From positions 9,610,001 through 9,674,000 of the forward strand of contig OY783209.1 in the NCBI GenBank assembly GCA_963678705.1: a stretch of 64,000 nucleotides of DNA. The letters are read 5' to 3'. The notes under the pieces are model-generated. The model saw only the letters and a list, made by a program, of their open reading frames with translations. It was not told the DNA's origin and ran no database searches. The position numbers were made by a program, and so were the translations under genes. Numbering within the stretch: position 1 is the stretch's first letter; each line of letters begins with the position of its first letter. This DNA comes from Panorpa germanica. Taxonomy: Eukaryota > Arthropoda > Insecta > Mecoptera > Panorpidae. Of this stretch, positions 34,325-46,370 are shown piece by piece.

Positions 34325-34948
34325 AATGGTTGTGTCCTATGTCTTAATTCCTATAAAAGTGTACTATATATTGATAAAGTGGGTTACTAGAACCTCAAAT
34401 GTTCAATTATTTTTTAATAACTCCTTATATTTCAAGAGATATTAAGAATTAAAAAAGTCATTTTGTCTCTTTAATTATTAAAGGGATTCAACGTTGTACA
34501 TATTCCAAATGCATGTGACATCACAACCAACCTTACAGCTCATAAATCTCTGCTGTATGTATTTATATATCAAAATATTAAATATTATTTACAGCTACAT
34601 CAAGGAAAAATCAAATTCCAATATTATGTCTACCGTAACAGGGTTAAATAAAATAAAAACTTATTATTCTTTGACTTGACTTGATTATTTCGACTACCAA
34701 CAGCTACAAAACATTACCACAGCACTGACCAACTCAACAAATAACTGACATTAAAATGCATTTCATGTCAAACAAATATGGCGAACTATTTCTAGCGCTA
34801 AAACTACAATTCAAATTTTTAATTGCTATAGCTCCGTCAACATTGAGATATTTAATGAAATAGACACGCCAATACACATTTATTAACATCTATTTCAATC
34901 AATAATAATTGATAAATCGACCACTAAAAAATGAGAACACAAGCCCAT
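34325..34948 (-). mobile_element. Family A element, copy 10 (reverse)
   Basis: Ends ATGGTTGTGTCCTATG and GAACACAAGCCCAT, with a full body. Confidence 0.92.
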
Positions 34949-35300
34949 TATTAACTACACCTAAAACTATAATTAGAACTGTAGCTGGAAATGGCTCTTA
35001 AATGTGTGTTACGTAAAAATAAAATATTCAAGTTCTTCACCAGAATAAATTGACACAAAGAAATTAAGTAAATAAATTAGTCATTAATTAGGTTCGGGGG
35101 AGAGGGCGAATATTACCACTGTAATTGTTAACATATATATTTTGGGGTAATGCCATTGATTAGTCGTTATATTTACGTAAGATTGTGGTTGGGGAACTTT
35201 AAGAATTGTTTTAAAGAATATTTAATGGTAACGTTACTCATGGGGTTTTACAAAATGAGGACGTAATACAGTTTTGTAAAGAGACAAAAACGCATTTCTC
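34949..35300. other. No gene seen
   Basis: Nothing recognised. Confidence 0.5.
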
Positions 35301-35560
35301 TGATTAACTGATTTCCAAATTCAACAAAAATTTAACTGAATTGAAAGATGGTTCAATGATAATAAAAATATATTCAACCCATATGAAAAAGTATGCCATT
35401 CGTAAATATACAAGGAAAGGTGTAACACTGGTTGCATGCATGTAGGAGCTATGAAAGAATATAAAAATATAGTAAAATGTTTTAAATCTATTGAAAATAA
35501 GTTTGTTGTAAAAGAATTAAAAAATCGACCCATGAAAAATGAGTTCACAACACAATTGTG
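35300..35560 (-). repeat. Relic of family A
   Basis: The right part AAAAAATCGACCCATGAAAA and GAGTTCACAACACA is a diverged form of the family A end. The rest is too worn to align by eye. Confidence 0.5.
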
Positions 35561-36144
35561 TTTGTTCAGTTAAATAATTACAAAACAACACTAAATATTA
35601 ATATTTAAATAGATGTATTTGCTTATTTAATTATACAAGATATAATATGTAATAGTACATAAAGTTGTTCATCTTAAAAAGTAAGAAGAAGGTTATCAAA
35701 CATCTGTTTCTGCTTCGTTTGCATTTGCTCTAAGTATCTTATTGTTTTTATTTAATTTAAGATAAACACCGTATGTCTTACATCCGCAAAGTTTTTGCAC
35801 AACTCAGCTAAAATAATACAAGTTTTGATACAGGTTAGAATTTATTTATTATTTATGATTTTTATTATTATTTTCATTTTTTTAATAGGATTTAGATTAT
35901 TCAGTGTAGCTTCTTGTCCTAAAATGTGAGATCAATTTACAAAATATATTTAATAAGGAAATAAAAAATAAAAATTTATATATATCTTTTCGTTAACACG
36001 TATAAAAAAGTAAGAGAAAATACATATTATAATTAATACACGCCTGGGTTTTTCCACCCAGATCTTGGTTTTTAAAAAAAATATTATTTCATTATATATT
36101 GCAGCTAAAAAAAATTATTATTTCATTATAATTAGATCATTTAC
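35561..36144. other. No gene seen
   Basis: AT-rich. A short direct duplication (ATTATTTCATTATA, about 36084 and 36116) is visible. Confidence 0.5.
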
Positions 36145-36262
36145 AATCAGTTTCTCACAGTCGTTCATATGAAATGTCTATTTCATCGGCTACAAATGGC
36201 GAAACCACTCCACCTGTCGGAATACAAATGAAGATAAAGTTGATGCGAACTATAATTGAAGT
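36145..36262 (-). mobile_element. Family B fragment, copy 5
   Basis: GTCGTTCATATGAAATGTC, then CCACTCCACCTGTCGGAATA, matches the inverse of the interior of 14683-14933. Neither end is present. Confidence 0.75.
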
Positions 36263-36505
36263 GAATGTTATTTTATTTATACCCGTATTATTTAATTAAG
36301 TTATTATATCATTTAATATTTAATTCATAATCGAAAACAGATAAATAAGGATTACACAATATGAAAAAATCAGCTGTTTTTGCGATTACGCTTTGATAAA
36401 TTCTAAAACTCTAAACAAGTAATACAGATTAGTGTCAAAAACTGCGCCTTAATTAAAATTAAATTTCAGATTAAGTAAAGACGCTTTTGCAGTACTTCCA
36501 GAGAA

Positions 36506-37035
36506 ATGGGCTTGTGTCCTCATTTTTTAGTGGTCGATTTTTCGATTGTTGATTGAAATTGATGTTAATAAATGTGTATTGGCGTGTCTATTTTATTAAA
36601 TATCTAAATGTTGACGGAGATATAGCAATTAAAAATTTGAATTGTAGTTTTAGCGCTAGAAATGGTCCGCCATATTTGTATGACGTGAAATGCATTTTAA
36701 CGTCAGTTATTTGTTGAGTAGGTCAGTGCTGTGGTAATGTTTTGTAGCTGTTGGTAGTCGAAATAATCAAGTCAAGTCAAAGAATAATAAGTTTTTATTT
36801 TATTTAACCCTGGTACGGCAGAGATGATATTGAAATTTTATTGTTCCTTGAAATAGCTGTAAATAATATTTGATATTTTGATATATAAATACATATAGCA
36901 GAGATTTATGAGCTGTAAGGTTGTGATGTCACATGCATTTGGAATGTGTACAACGTTGAATCCCTTTAATAAATAAAGCGAAAAAATGACTTTTATAATT
37001 GTTAATATCTCTTGAAATATAAGGAGTTAATAAAC
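36506..37035 (+). mobile_element. Family A element, copy 11 (right end lost)
   Basis: Starts ATGGGCTTGTGTCC and breaks off at TATAAGGAGTTAATAAAC. Confidence 0.9.
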
Positions 37036-37059
37036 TTGTTAACTTGTTTAACAACCATG

Positions 37060-37250
37060 AAACGTTAAAGGAAAAGGGTTATGATACATATTAATTCTTC
37101 AATGATTATTGGAACAAAAATGACTATTTTAAGTATTAATATCTCTTTTGCGGCTTATTAAAAAATCTATCTAATTTTATCAATATATATAGTATAGTTT
37201 TATATAAAGTAAACATAATCTGGTAAAATGACGTTGACAGCTTTTAATCA
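37060..37250 (+). repeat. Older family A relic
   Basis: AATATCTCTTTTGCGGCTTA, then TATCAATATATATAGTATAG, is a diverged 3' part of the family, directly after the truncated copy 11. Confidence 0.45.
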
Positions 37251-38284
37251 GTAAAAATTAGAAACATAATGGAACTTAAATTTCTTTTTCTTTACTAAAA
37301 TATAATAAACATATTTTTTTAGTAATGTTTTAAAGTTGTTGACATTCCAGTTGAATAAAATGTATGTGTTGTACATTAGCGCCATCTACTACAATTATAT
37401 ATTTAGCAAAGAATTGAACACAATAATATAGAAGTAACATAATCCATAAAGTGCAATTTTTTTTCAAGAAAAATAAAACAATTGACAATAAAAAATATAC
37501 AGCAATAAATATGTAAATGATTTACGCAATATTTTTTAAATTTTACTTCTTTTTGGAACAGTTGCAACAACTGAAATATATAATTAAAGTTTCTATACAT
37601 TTTTTATTTTTAATTACTTACTAAGGTTTTGATTTTATAAATCAAGATTTCTTTTGCATATTTTGGCACAATTTTTTTAAAATAATGTCGAAATATAGAT
37701 CATTGATAATGTCGCAAAAGGCCATCGCAGCATCAACTACTATCTTTTAATGATTATTAGTCTCTGTTAATGATTATAGATAAGAATTTATTCAATAAGG
37801 AGTGGGGGTTCTCTATAAAACTGAAGGAATTATCCGTTTTAAGTAATATTCAACAGTTATATCTTGTGCAAGACAGTTTTACATTTAAACTATTATTTAA
37901 AAGTATTTATTTAAAAAATTCTTCACATATTCTTTGAAAGTGTTTAAAAAGTTTTTGATATCAAATTTAATTGCGAATTAACATTTTAATTTTAATATTT
38001 CTTAACTAAACGGTAAATTAAAGTATATTAATTAAATTTATTTAATACATATGTTATTTGATGTTATTGTTTACTTAGTTTGCAGTTTGTGAGATTATTC
38101 ATATCTTCCATTTATGATGAAATATTTTTTTATTGAACATCACAACTATTTCAAAAAATATTATTTAAATATAACATATGTCATATGTTAAGTTCATTAC
38201 AAAATATATTTTGTTTATTATAAATGCAAATACTATTTATTTATTTTTAAGTTCTCCGCTAAAGATAAAATGGTGCGTAGTTAA
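37251..38284. other. AT-rich DNA upstream of the synthetase
   Basis: No gene seen. Confidence 0.5.
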
Positions 38285-38290
38285 CAATAA

Positions 38291-38370
38291 CCAATCATTT
38301 TCAAGGTACTAGTCACGTGACCTGAAACCAAGTCTATAAATAGCAGCGAAACCCGGAGAAGAGGTCTCTT
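38291..38370 (+). promoter_or_regulatory. Core promoter of S-adenosylmethionine synthetase
   Basis: TATAAATA lies at 38335-38342, 90 bases before the start codon, with a pyrimidine-rich GTCTCTTTTCC about 30 bases downstream where transcription would start. Upstream are an E-box CACGTG (38314-38319) and a CCAAT motif (38291-38295). The arrangement is that of a focused TATA promoter. The factor that binds the E-box is not knowable from sequence. Confidence 0.65.
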
Positions 38371-38430
38371 TTCCACAGTAAATCGTTCAGGGAGTACTGC
38401 TTATTAAAATCAGTGCTCAAAAGGTTCAGA

Positions 38431-41400
38431 ATGCCGCAGACTTCGCAAATGAATGGCTATGCCAATGGCCACAATACTGCTTATGAAATGGAGGACGGAT
38501 CTGTATTTTTATTTACATCTGAATCTGTTGGAGAAGGCCATCCAGGTAAAGTTTTTATTATATTATAATTTATCAATATCGTTGGCTTTAATAATGGCGG
38601 TCGTATTAGCATGTGCGCAGAACCATTTATTATGGATTTTAGGGGTTTGCGAAATTAAATATATATTATTATTTACACATAAACAATAAATATGCTATGT
38701 AAAACAATGTAGTTTTTATAGATATGTTTCCTTTTTTTCAAATGTTCGTACTTTCATAAATGTATCTCTTATTGTATATTAAGAACACGTGCTAATTTTT
38801 GTTATACATATTGTTGCATCATATTGATTAAATTATTTTTAGTTGGTTATTTAATCAAACACTCTTACTTAGATACATTAAAATGCTTAAATTTTATTTG
38901 ACCTATTTTCTTATGTTTTTTTTTCAGACAAAATGTGTGATCAAATCAGTGACGCCATTCTTGACGCTCATTTGAAGCAGGATCCCAATGCTAAAGTTGC
39001 TTGTGGTGAGTTATTTTTGTAACATGTTTTTTCTATTAACCTTTTAAATTACGCTCTTGACACTGTCATGGCATTGTGCTTCAATTATATTGTTTTCGAG
39101 AAAGCATGCTGAATAAGTATTTTAAATATATGTATTAAATGTTGCAGAAACTGTTGCCAAGACAGGTATGATCTTGTTATGCGGTGAGATAACCTCAAAA
39201 GCTGTAGTGGATTACCAAAAAGTTGTTCGTGATACCGTGGCTCATATTGGCTACGATGACTCTTCAAAAGGTTAGTGTTTTTTAATGATTATATTAGATT
39301 TGCTAAATAGTTGGTTTCTTTATCTTTTAAATGTTGTGTTACACTCTGTTAATTGCATTATGAGTAGTCCACAAACTTCTTTTTTTTGTGTGTTTCGATT
39401 TATAAATGATCAAAATTAAATTCTACCTAACCTAAAACTCCTCGCTACCCCAATATCATAGGCTTTGACTGGCGGACTCTAAATCTTCTGGTCGCTATCG
39501 AGCAACAGAGTCCAAACATTGCAGGAGGCGTACATTTAGACAGGGAAGAAATTGATATAGGTGCTGGGGATCAGGTATATCTAAAATTTTTATGATGCTA
39601 ATTTTCGCGCAAATGGTCTGCGTCATTGTTATTTGTCCTGGTTCGTTAGCATCATATCCACAAATTTATTTTATATCATTTTAATCCGGGTATACTCATG
39701 ATTATAAAAAAGAAACCTTTCCTTAATTACTAACGGTGAATACACGAAAACTCATACATGTGGGACTACATTTGCATGTATTCTCTGAAACTAAATTTTT
39801 TTAATTTATATAATTGCTTACTTCAACAATATATTAAATTATATCCACATGTTATAAATTAGTCATAGCAGCTGTTAAAATATTAGCGTTTTTTACTTGC
39901 AAAATTCATTTATTTAAATATACAAAGTTTATTTTTGAAATTACAATTTTTGGCACTTTATTATATGAATAAACGTGTTGCTTATCCTAATATTTTAACA
40001 AATACATATATAGCATTTGAGATAAGGTATCAATAGAATGGTTATTAAAATATGTCCTTGATTTCACTGACTTTTTTATCTTTCGTATAAAAAAATAATG
40101 AATTTGTCTTTTTTTACTACGTATTAAATTTAAAAAGAATAATGACTGCATCTAATTGAAACACTTCTGTTTACATATGTATTTAATGTAAAATTGCAAG
40201 AGATTACTTAGATACATTAATTTAAAAAAAAAAACTTACGAATCAAGCCGGTTTCACCTCAACAAATTAAGGAAAATCTATAGAAATATGAGGCTGCGGT
40301 TAAAATTATATTATATATATGCTTGTCTTTTAGTTCGAAGTATATTGCATGATATTTGTAAACTAACTTTTTCTACTAGCTGTAAAACTTACCCATAATT
40401 GCAATTTATTTGTAGAATATTAGCCATATACAGACTGCCATGGAGGTGGTAGTTTTAGTGTAGTGTCTTTTGGTGTTCTTTTCATAAAAATGTTACGTCC
40501 GTTTTGCACTTCTTTTTGATCTATCTGAACACGACCTTATCTTTATCAATAAAACTTAACATTCGCAAGACAATTTAATTTACAATAGAAAATAAAAATA
40601 ATTTTGTGAATAATAAGTGAAGACGAAGAAAAAAAGTGCAAAACGAGTACATTTTTTGTTGAATCAAAAACGACATATGTTAAATAAATGTTTTGAGCGA
40701 TTATTCGTTGGGTGTCCACAGGATCTGGATTTTAACAAAAATACAAATGTTATTTATTTTTTGCAATAGGTTTCGACTACAAGATCTGCAATGTGTTACT
40801 AGCTCTTGATCAGCAGTCTCCGAATATTGCGGCTGGTGTGCATGAAAACAGACCTGAAGAAGAAGTGGGCGCCGGAGATCAGGTGATCTAGAATGCCCGC
40901 TGTTATTAATTTCTCAGTAGTGCAATCTGTACATCTGCTGTCTTCTGGCCTTACTCTTACTTTGGTTTTTTTTACTCTACATCAATAATGTTTTTAAAAA
41001 CTCTTGCTTAAAATTTTCTTTTCAATGCATATTTGAAAAATAATAATTGTTATCTCCTATTATTAAGCTTTTAAAAACAATATTGATGTTTAGTATACAA
41101 AATTTGTTTATTTAGTTTGTTTTTGGTGGAGGTGCTCTAAAATTTTTCTTTTTGTAGTACAAGATGCTGCAGCAGAGCTGTGTATATTTTGCAGGCGAAT
41201 TTTTGTTTTAATCTTTTAATTATTATTTAATATTTCTCATTTTATTTTTAAAATCATCATTTTCAAGGCATTGATTACCGAACCCTTTGCGTGGTGCAGT
41301 GCATAGGAGAACAAAGTCCTGATATAAGTTCAGGCATAGAAGCAAATATTTCTGATAATATTGGTGCTGGTGATCAGGTAGTTTTGATTGTTGGTTTAAA

Positions 41401-43037
41401 AAACAATTCTGTGCACTACACCATGCATTCCATTAACAAATATTAATCTCCTTAAACTTAATTCATAACTTTTCAAAACATTGAAAAATCTATTAACAAG
41501 TTCTTTTCGTTTATTTTCTTTAAAAACATTTAAACACATCATATTTTTCGTTTTGTTTGTTACAGCTTTTGCTTGCTGCTTTATCTTTTAAATAATTAAC
41601 TTATCTATTATAGTAACAGTATTTTAAGTATTTCTAAAATAATAGTTAAATTAATATATAGTGTTATAGTCTCACTGTTTCAATCTCTTCGTTTTTTTTG
41701 TGTTGATTGTAGTATTTTTTGTAGTTTAAAAATAGCCATAACAATGAAGCATTCTTTTACACAGGGTCTTATGTTTGGATACGCCACTGATGAAACCGAT
41801 GAGTGCATGCCCCTCACCGTTGTCTTGGCACATAAACTTAATCAGCGTATAGCTGAACTCCGCAGATCTGGTGAATTTTGGTGGGCGCGTCCTGATTCGA
41901 AAACACAGGTAAAGAATTTCAATAATATATATCAGCATTAATTTAACGACAATGATGTTATATGTTGTATTTGCTACTCTTGAAAGGTGTGATGATAACT
42001 TATTGCTGAGTGTTTCATTTTAATGAATTCATTTTAAAAGTTTTTATTTGATTCTAATATTGTTGTTTTTTTTCTACAGGTCACGTGTGAATATTTATTT
42101 GAACATGGTGCTTGCGTACCCCAGAGGGTTCACACTGTCGTTGTCTCTATGCAACACAGCGATAAAATTGATCTGGAAGAATTACGATCACAGGTTTTAG
42201 AGAAAGTTATTAAAGATGTCATTCCTGCACGTTACTTAGACAACAACACAATCGTTCACATCAATCCTTGCGGATTATTCATTATCGGTGGACCACAGGT
42301 AACAATTATTATATGCATTTATTATTTATGTAATTATAAATATTTATTATTAAAATATTTAACTTATTTTTATATTATTCACATTTTAAATGTATGTTTT
42401 ATTATATTTTTAGGGGGATGCCGGTCTCACTGGTCGTAAGATAATTGTAGATACATATGGTGGTTGGGGTGCCCATGGTGGTGGAGCTTTCTCCGGCAAA
42501 GATTTCACCAAAGTAGACAGATCTGCTGCATACGCTGCACGATGGGTTGCAAAGTCTCTTGTCAAGGCTGGACTATGCAGACGTTGTTTAGTGCAGGTCT
42601 CCTACGCCATTGGTGTAGCTGAACCATTATCTATAACTGTGTTTGATTATGGAACATCTAAAAGATCACAAAAAGAATTATTAGCCATAGTTAAGAAGAA
42701 CTTCGACCTACGACCTGGCAAAATTGTGAAGTAAGTGTTATTTAATTTCGTTCTCCTTCTCTTTCATTTATGTCATCTCGTTTATAATATCTTATTTATC
42801 TTCCATAGCTTATTACAATTCAAAAATACTTAACAAATCTTTTCAATCTTCCTTAGTTTAAAACTAATTAACCAGATCTTCTTCCCTATCTATATTAGTA
42901 ATTAATGTTTATATTTGTCTTTCTTTATTTTTAGGGATTTAAATCTGCGCACTCCAATTTATCAAAGCACCAGCACATACGGTCATTTTGGGCGCGATGG
43001 TTTCACATGGGAAACGCCCAAATCTTTGGTTGAATGA
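38431..43037 (+). CDS. Sam-S: S-adenosylmethionine synthetase, with three alternative exons 4
   Basis: It makes S-adenosylmethionine from methionine and ATP in the cytosol. Exons: 38431-38545, 38928-39005, 39148-39270, one of 39462-39574 / 40770-40882 / 41268-41377, then 41765-41908, 42080-42298, 42414-42730, 42935-43037. The reading phase fits at every junction. With 4a or 4b the protein is 403 residues, with 4c 402, the usual insect length. Visible family motifs are [19 protein letters not shown] near residue 30, the ATP-site [15 protein letters not shown] (signature 1) across exons 4 and 5, and the glycine-rich GGGAFSGKD (signature 2) in exon 7. The start at 38431 follows a TATA promoter. 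Broken copies of exon 6 lie downstream. Confidence 0.98.
39462..39574 (+). CDS. Sam-S: Synthetase exon 4a
   Basis: Encodes [20 protein letters not shown] then [17 protein letters not shown], closest to the animal consensus over the active-site loop. At 113 nt (phase 1 to 0), using two versions together, or none, would shift the frame. Confidence 0.93.
40770..40882 (+). CDS. Sam-S: Synthetase exon 4b (alternative to 4a)
   Basis: Same length and phase as 4a, with good splice sites (TTTTGCAATAG and GTGATC). Encodes [20 protein letters not shown] then [17 protein letters not shown]. The key [10 protein letters not shown] and GAGDQ residues are kept, while other positions differ strongly from 4a. 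It should give an active enzyme with a different loop. Confidence 0.92.
41268..41377 (+). CDS. Sam-S: Synthetase exon 4c (diverged third version)
   Basis: 110 nt, same phases, acceptor TTTTCAAG, donor GTAGTT. Encodes [20 protein letters not shown] then [16 protein letters not shown]. It is one residue shorter, with the usual GVH replaced by GIE, but QSPDI and IGAGDQ remain and no stop or frameshift is present. Its splice sites look weaker than those of 4a and 4b, so use may be rare or tissue-limited. Confidence 0.85.
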
Positions 43038-44187
43038 TATAAAATTCCTTTGATAAATAAGCTCTAATTTTAAGTATGATTTTTATTACTATATACATAG
43101 ATGTAACTTTTTAAAAATGGTTTTAATATTTAGCGTAATATCATAAAGTAATTAATTATAGCAACTAATCGAATCCGAAGTCTAGTATATTCAAGAAACG
43201 AGTATTCTGAACCTTTGAGCAGGATATGTGATTGCAACAAAATATCGTTGGCATTTTTTTTTATTGCATACTCCTGTATCATGACATATAGAAATGGGGT
43301 AACGCTGTGGATGGGGATAGCAAAGCTGCCAACTTTTACGGATCACAGTGGGCTAAGCGCCTTCTGCAAACCTTGTGTGCAGGGTGGAAGTTATATTTGG
43401 CATATTATAAAAATTATTTTACAATTTGCTAACTATGTGATGGTTACTTAAATTACTAGCATTCTAAATGAAATATATTATTTAGAATGTTAGCTTACTG
43501 TTTATTTTTAAATCGTAATATTTTTCCGCATGTTTATAACAAATAACAGTATAAATTTAAGTATTGAATGAGTAAATGTTTTTAAGTAACAAAATATTTT
43601 TTTAAATGTTACTTCTAAATGTTATGAATAGACTTCCATTCCACACGCTTTGTGTTGTGTTTACGAAAAGGAATCTAAGTGGGAAAAGAGCCATTCCGAA
43701 AACACTCCGATCCGTAAGTTGTGCAGACACACCTACGGCATTTACCTGAAAATTAAACAATATAGGCAAATCACCATTCTTGCCTCGTTAATTCAAATCT
43801 GTGACATAATTGGCCGACAATTGACAAGCTGCCGTATAATTAGTAATAATATTCACTTATCTTTTTTTATTTTAAAAGTTTTGAAAAAATATTTGTAAGT
43901 GAAATAAAATATAGCATTGTATTGTAGTAATTAGTTTTAATGTAGGTAATACATGTGACGTTATGTGGTTAAAAATAGGTAATAATTTTGTGTATGCTTT
44001 GCTGTTCCCTTTTTGATTTAAGTTTGTAATCTTTATGTATTATTAAAATGTATACAACAAGATATTTTCTTTTTTTTTAATTCATAAGACAGCTTAACTC
44101 ACTGACTACATCTACTTCTGACTGACTATTTTTAAGATATAAAAAATCTTAACAAAAAAGGTTCTCCCTAAAATACAAAATGATGTA
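43038..44187 (+). other. Synthetase 3' untranslated region and flank
   Basis: Follows the TGA at 43035-43037. Candidate poly(A) signals are at about 43901 (GAAATAAAATATAGC) and around 44040. The end GATTTAAGTTTGTA (44016-44029) recurs at 46304-46317 after the exon-6 array, so the array was built from sequence that included the gene's 3' end. Open frames here are not genes. Confidence 0.6.
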
Positions 44188-46370
44188 CTGATGTGGAGCA
44201 CGTCCTGATTCGAATATCCAAGTACGTATCTTAATATATTCCAATATCAATTTAAAGACAATGATGTTACATTTTGTATTTGCTACTACTGAAAGGTGTG
44301 ATGTTGTCTTAGTAGTGAGTGTTTAGTTTTTATTGATTGATTTTAAACTTTCCAGTTTATTTGATATTAATAGTATTTTACTTTACTACAGGTTACACGC
44401 GAAAACTTCTTTGGACGACTTTTAGATGCCTCACGGGGTACATCTGTTCTATCTGTGCAATACAATAAGAAAATTGATTGTTTGGAAAGCTATACAAGAA
44501 TTCTCCTCCTGCCCGTATTTGAACAATACATCTTGATTCGAACATACAAGTACGTATCTTAATATATTTCAATATTAATTTAAAGACAATGATGTTAAAT
44601 TTTGTATTTGCTACTACTGAAAGGTGTGATGTTGTTTTAGTTACTGAGTATTTAGTTTTTATTGATTGATTTTAAAGTTTCTAGTTTATTAGGTTTTAAT
44701 AGTACTTTACTTTTATACAGGTTACATGCAAAAACTTATTTGGACGACCCTTGAGTGCCTCTTTGAGTACATCTGTTCTATCTGTGTAATACAATAAGAA
44801 AATTAATTTCAAAATTATTCAAGAATTCGAACATCTTGGTACGTATCTTTATATATTTCAATATTAATTTAACGACAATGATGTTAAATTTTGTATTTGC
44901 TACTACTGAAAGGTGTGATGTTGTTTTAGTTACTGAGTATTTAGTTTTCATTAATTGATTTTAAAGTTTCTAGTTTATTAGGTTTTAATAATACTTTACT
45001 TTTATACAGGTTACATGCAAAAACTTATTTGGACGACCCTTGAGTGCCTCTCTGAGTACATCTGTTCTATCTGTGTAATACAATAAGAAAATTAATTTCA
45101 AAATTATTCAAGAATTCGAACATCTTGGTACGTATCTTTATATATTTCAATATTAATTTAACGACAATGATGTTAAATTTTGTATTTGCTACTACTGAAA
45201 GGTGTGATGTTGTTTTAGTTACTGAGTATTTAGTTTTCATTAATTGATTTTAAAGTTTCTAGTTTATTAGGTTTTAATAATACTTTACTTTTATACAGGT
45301 TACATGCAAAAACTTATTTGGACGACTCTTGGATGCCTCACTGAGTACACCTGTTCTATCTGTGTAATACAATAAGAAAATTAATTGGAAAGTTATTCAA
45401 GAATTCGAACATCTCGGTACGTATCTTTATATATTTCACCATTAATTTAACGGCAATGATGTTATATTTTGTATTTGCTACTCATGAAAGGTGTGATGAT
45501 AACTTACTGCTGAGTGTTTCATTTTTATGAATTCATTTTAAAAGTTGTTTTTATTTGATTCTAATATAGTTTTTTTTTTCTACAGGTTACATGTGAATAT
45601 TTGTTTGAACATGTGCTTGCGTACCTCAGAAGGTTCACACTGTCGTTGTCTCTATGCAACACAGCGATAAAATTGATCTGGAAGAATTACGATCACAGAT
45701 TTTAGAGAAAGTTATTAAAGTTGTCATACCTGCACGTTATTTGCTACCACCACCAAGATCTGTACCGATAGCGGCTTCAGGCAGTCTCACGACGAGATCC
45801 TGCGCGCACCGTCGCGATCCTCCTACTCATTGAGGCTTTATAATAATTATAACAAAAGTTATAAATACTTAACTTGCCCTAACGACTGAGTACAGGCATA
45901 ACGCTTCAGCGCCATCCATTTTCAGGGCTAGAATCTTTTCCTGCACGTATTTGGACAACATGACTTTATTGGACCATCCAAGTACGTATCTCAATATATT
46001 GCAATATTCATTTAAATACAATGATGTTATAATTTGTATTTGCTACTACTGAAAGGTGTGATGTTGTTTTAGTTACTGAGTATTTAGTTTTTATTGATTG
46101 ATTTTAAACCTTCCAGTTTATTAGGTTTTAATAGTACTTTACTTTTATACAGGTTACATACAAAAACTTATTTGGACCAGCCTTGGATGTCTGACTGGGT
46201 ACATCTGTTCTATCTGTGCAATACAATGAGAAAATTTATTGATTGGAAAGTTATTCCAAACTGCATATGCTTAATGCTTAATTATTGATTTTTTTGTTCC
46301 TTTTTTGATTTAAGTTTGTATACCTTTGTGTATTAATAAATGTAATACAAGAAATTTCTTATCTTTCATT
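44188..46370 (+). pseudogene. Tandem array of six broken synthetase exon-6 copies
   Basis: Each unit carries the end of exon 5 or its intron (AAAGGTGTGATG, CGACAATGATGTTA), a 3' splice site (TACAG) and a worn start of exon 6. Exon-6-like starts lie at 44392, 44721, 45010, 45299, 45586 and 46153. The three at 44721, 45010 and 45299 are exactly 289 bp apart and nearly identical. The copy at 45586-45748 is far closer to the real exon 6 but has a 1-base deletion early and stops after about 163 of 219 bases. None can code for the enzyme. About 45749-45930 is an inserted unrelated piece. Confidence 0.9.
45749..45930 (+). repeat. Inserted GC-richer segment inside the array
   Basis: Breaks the fifth exon-6 copy. 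It contains GATCCTCCTACTCATTGAGG (45819-45838), shared with about 22540-22559, and GCGCCATCCATTTTC. Probably a piece of a dispersed repeat. Confidence 0.5.

Noticed and set aside
41726-41938. 70-residue minus-strand frame
   Set aside because: Antisense to synthetase exon 5.
43215-43898. Two plus-strand frames (78 and 82 residues) after the synthetase stop
   Set aside because: They lie in the 3' untranslated region, with no recognisable domain or splice context.
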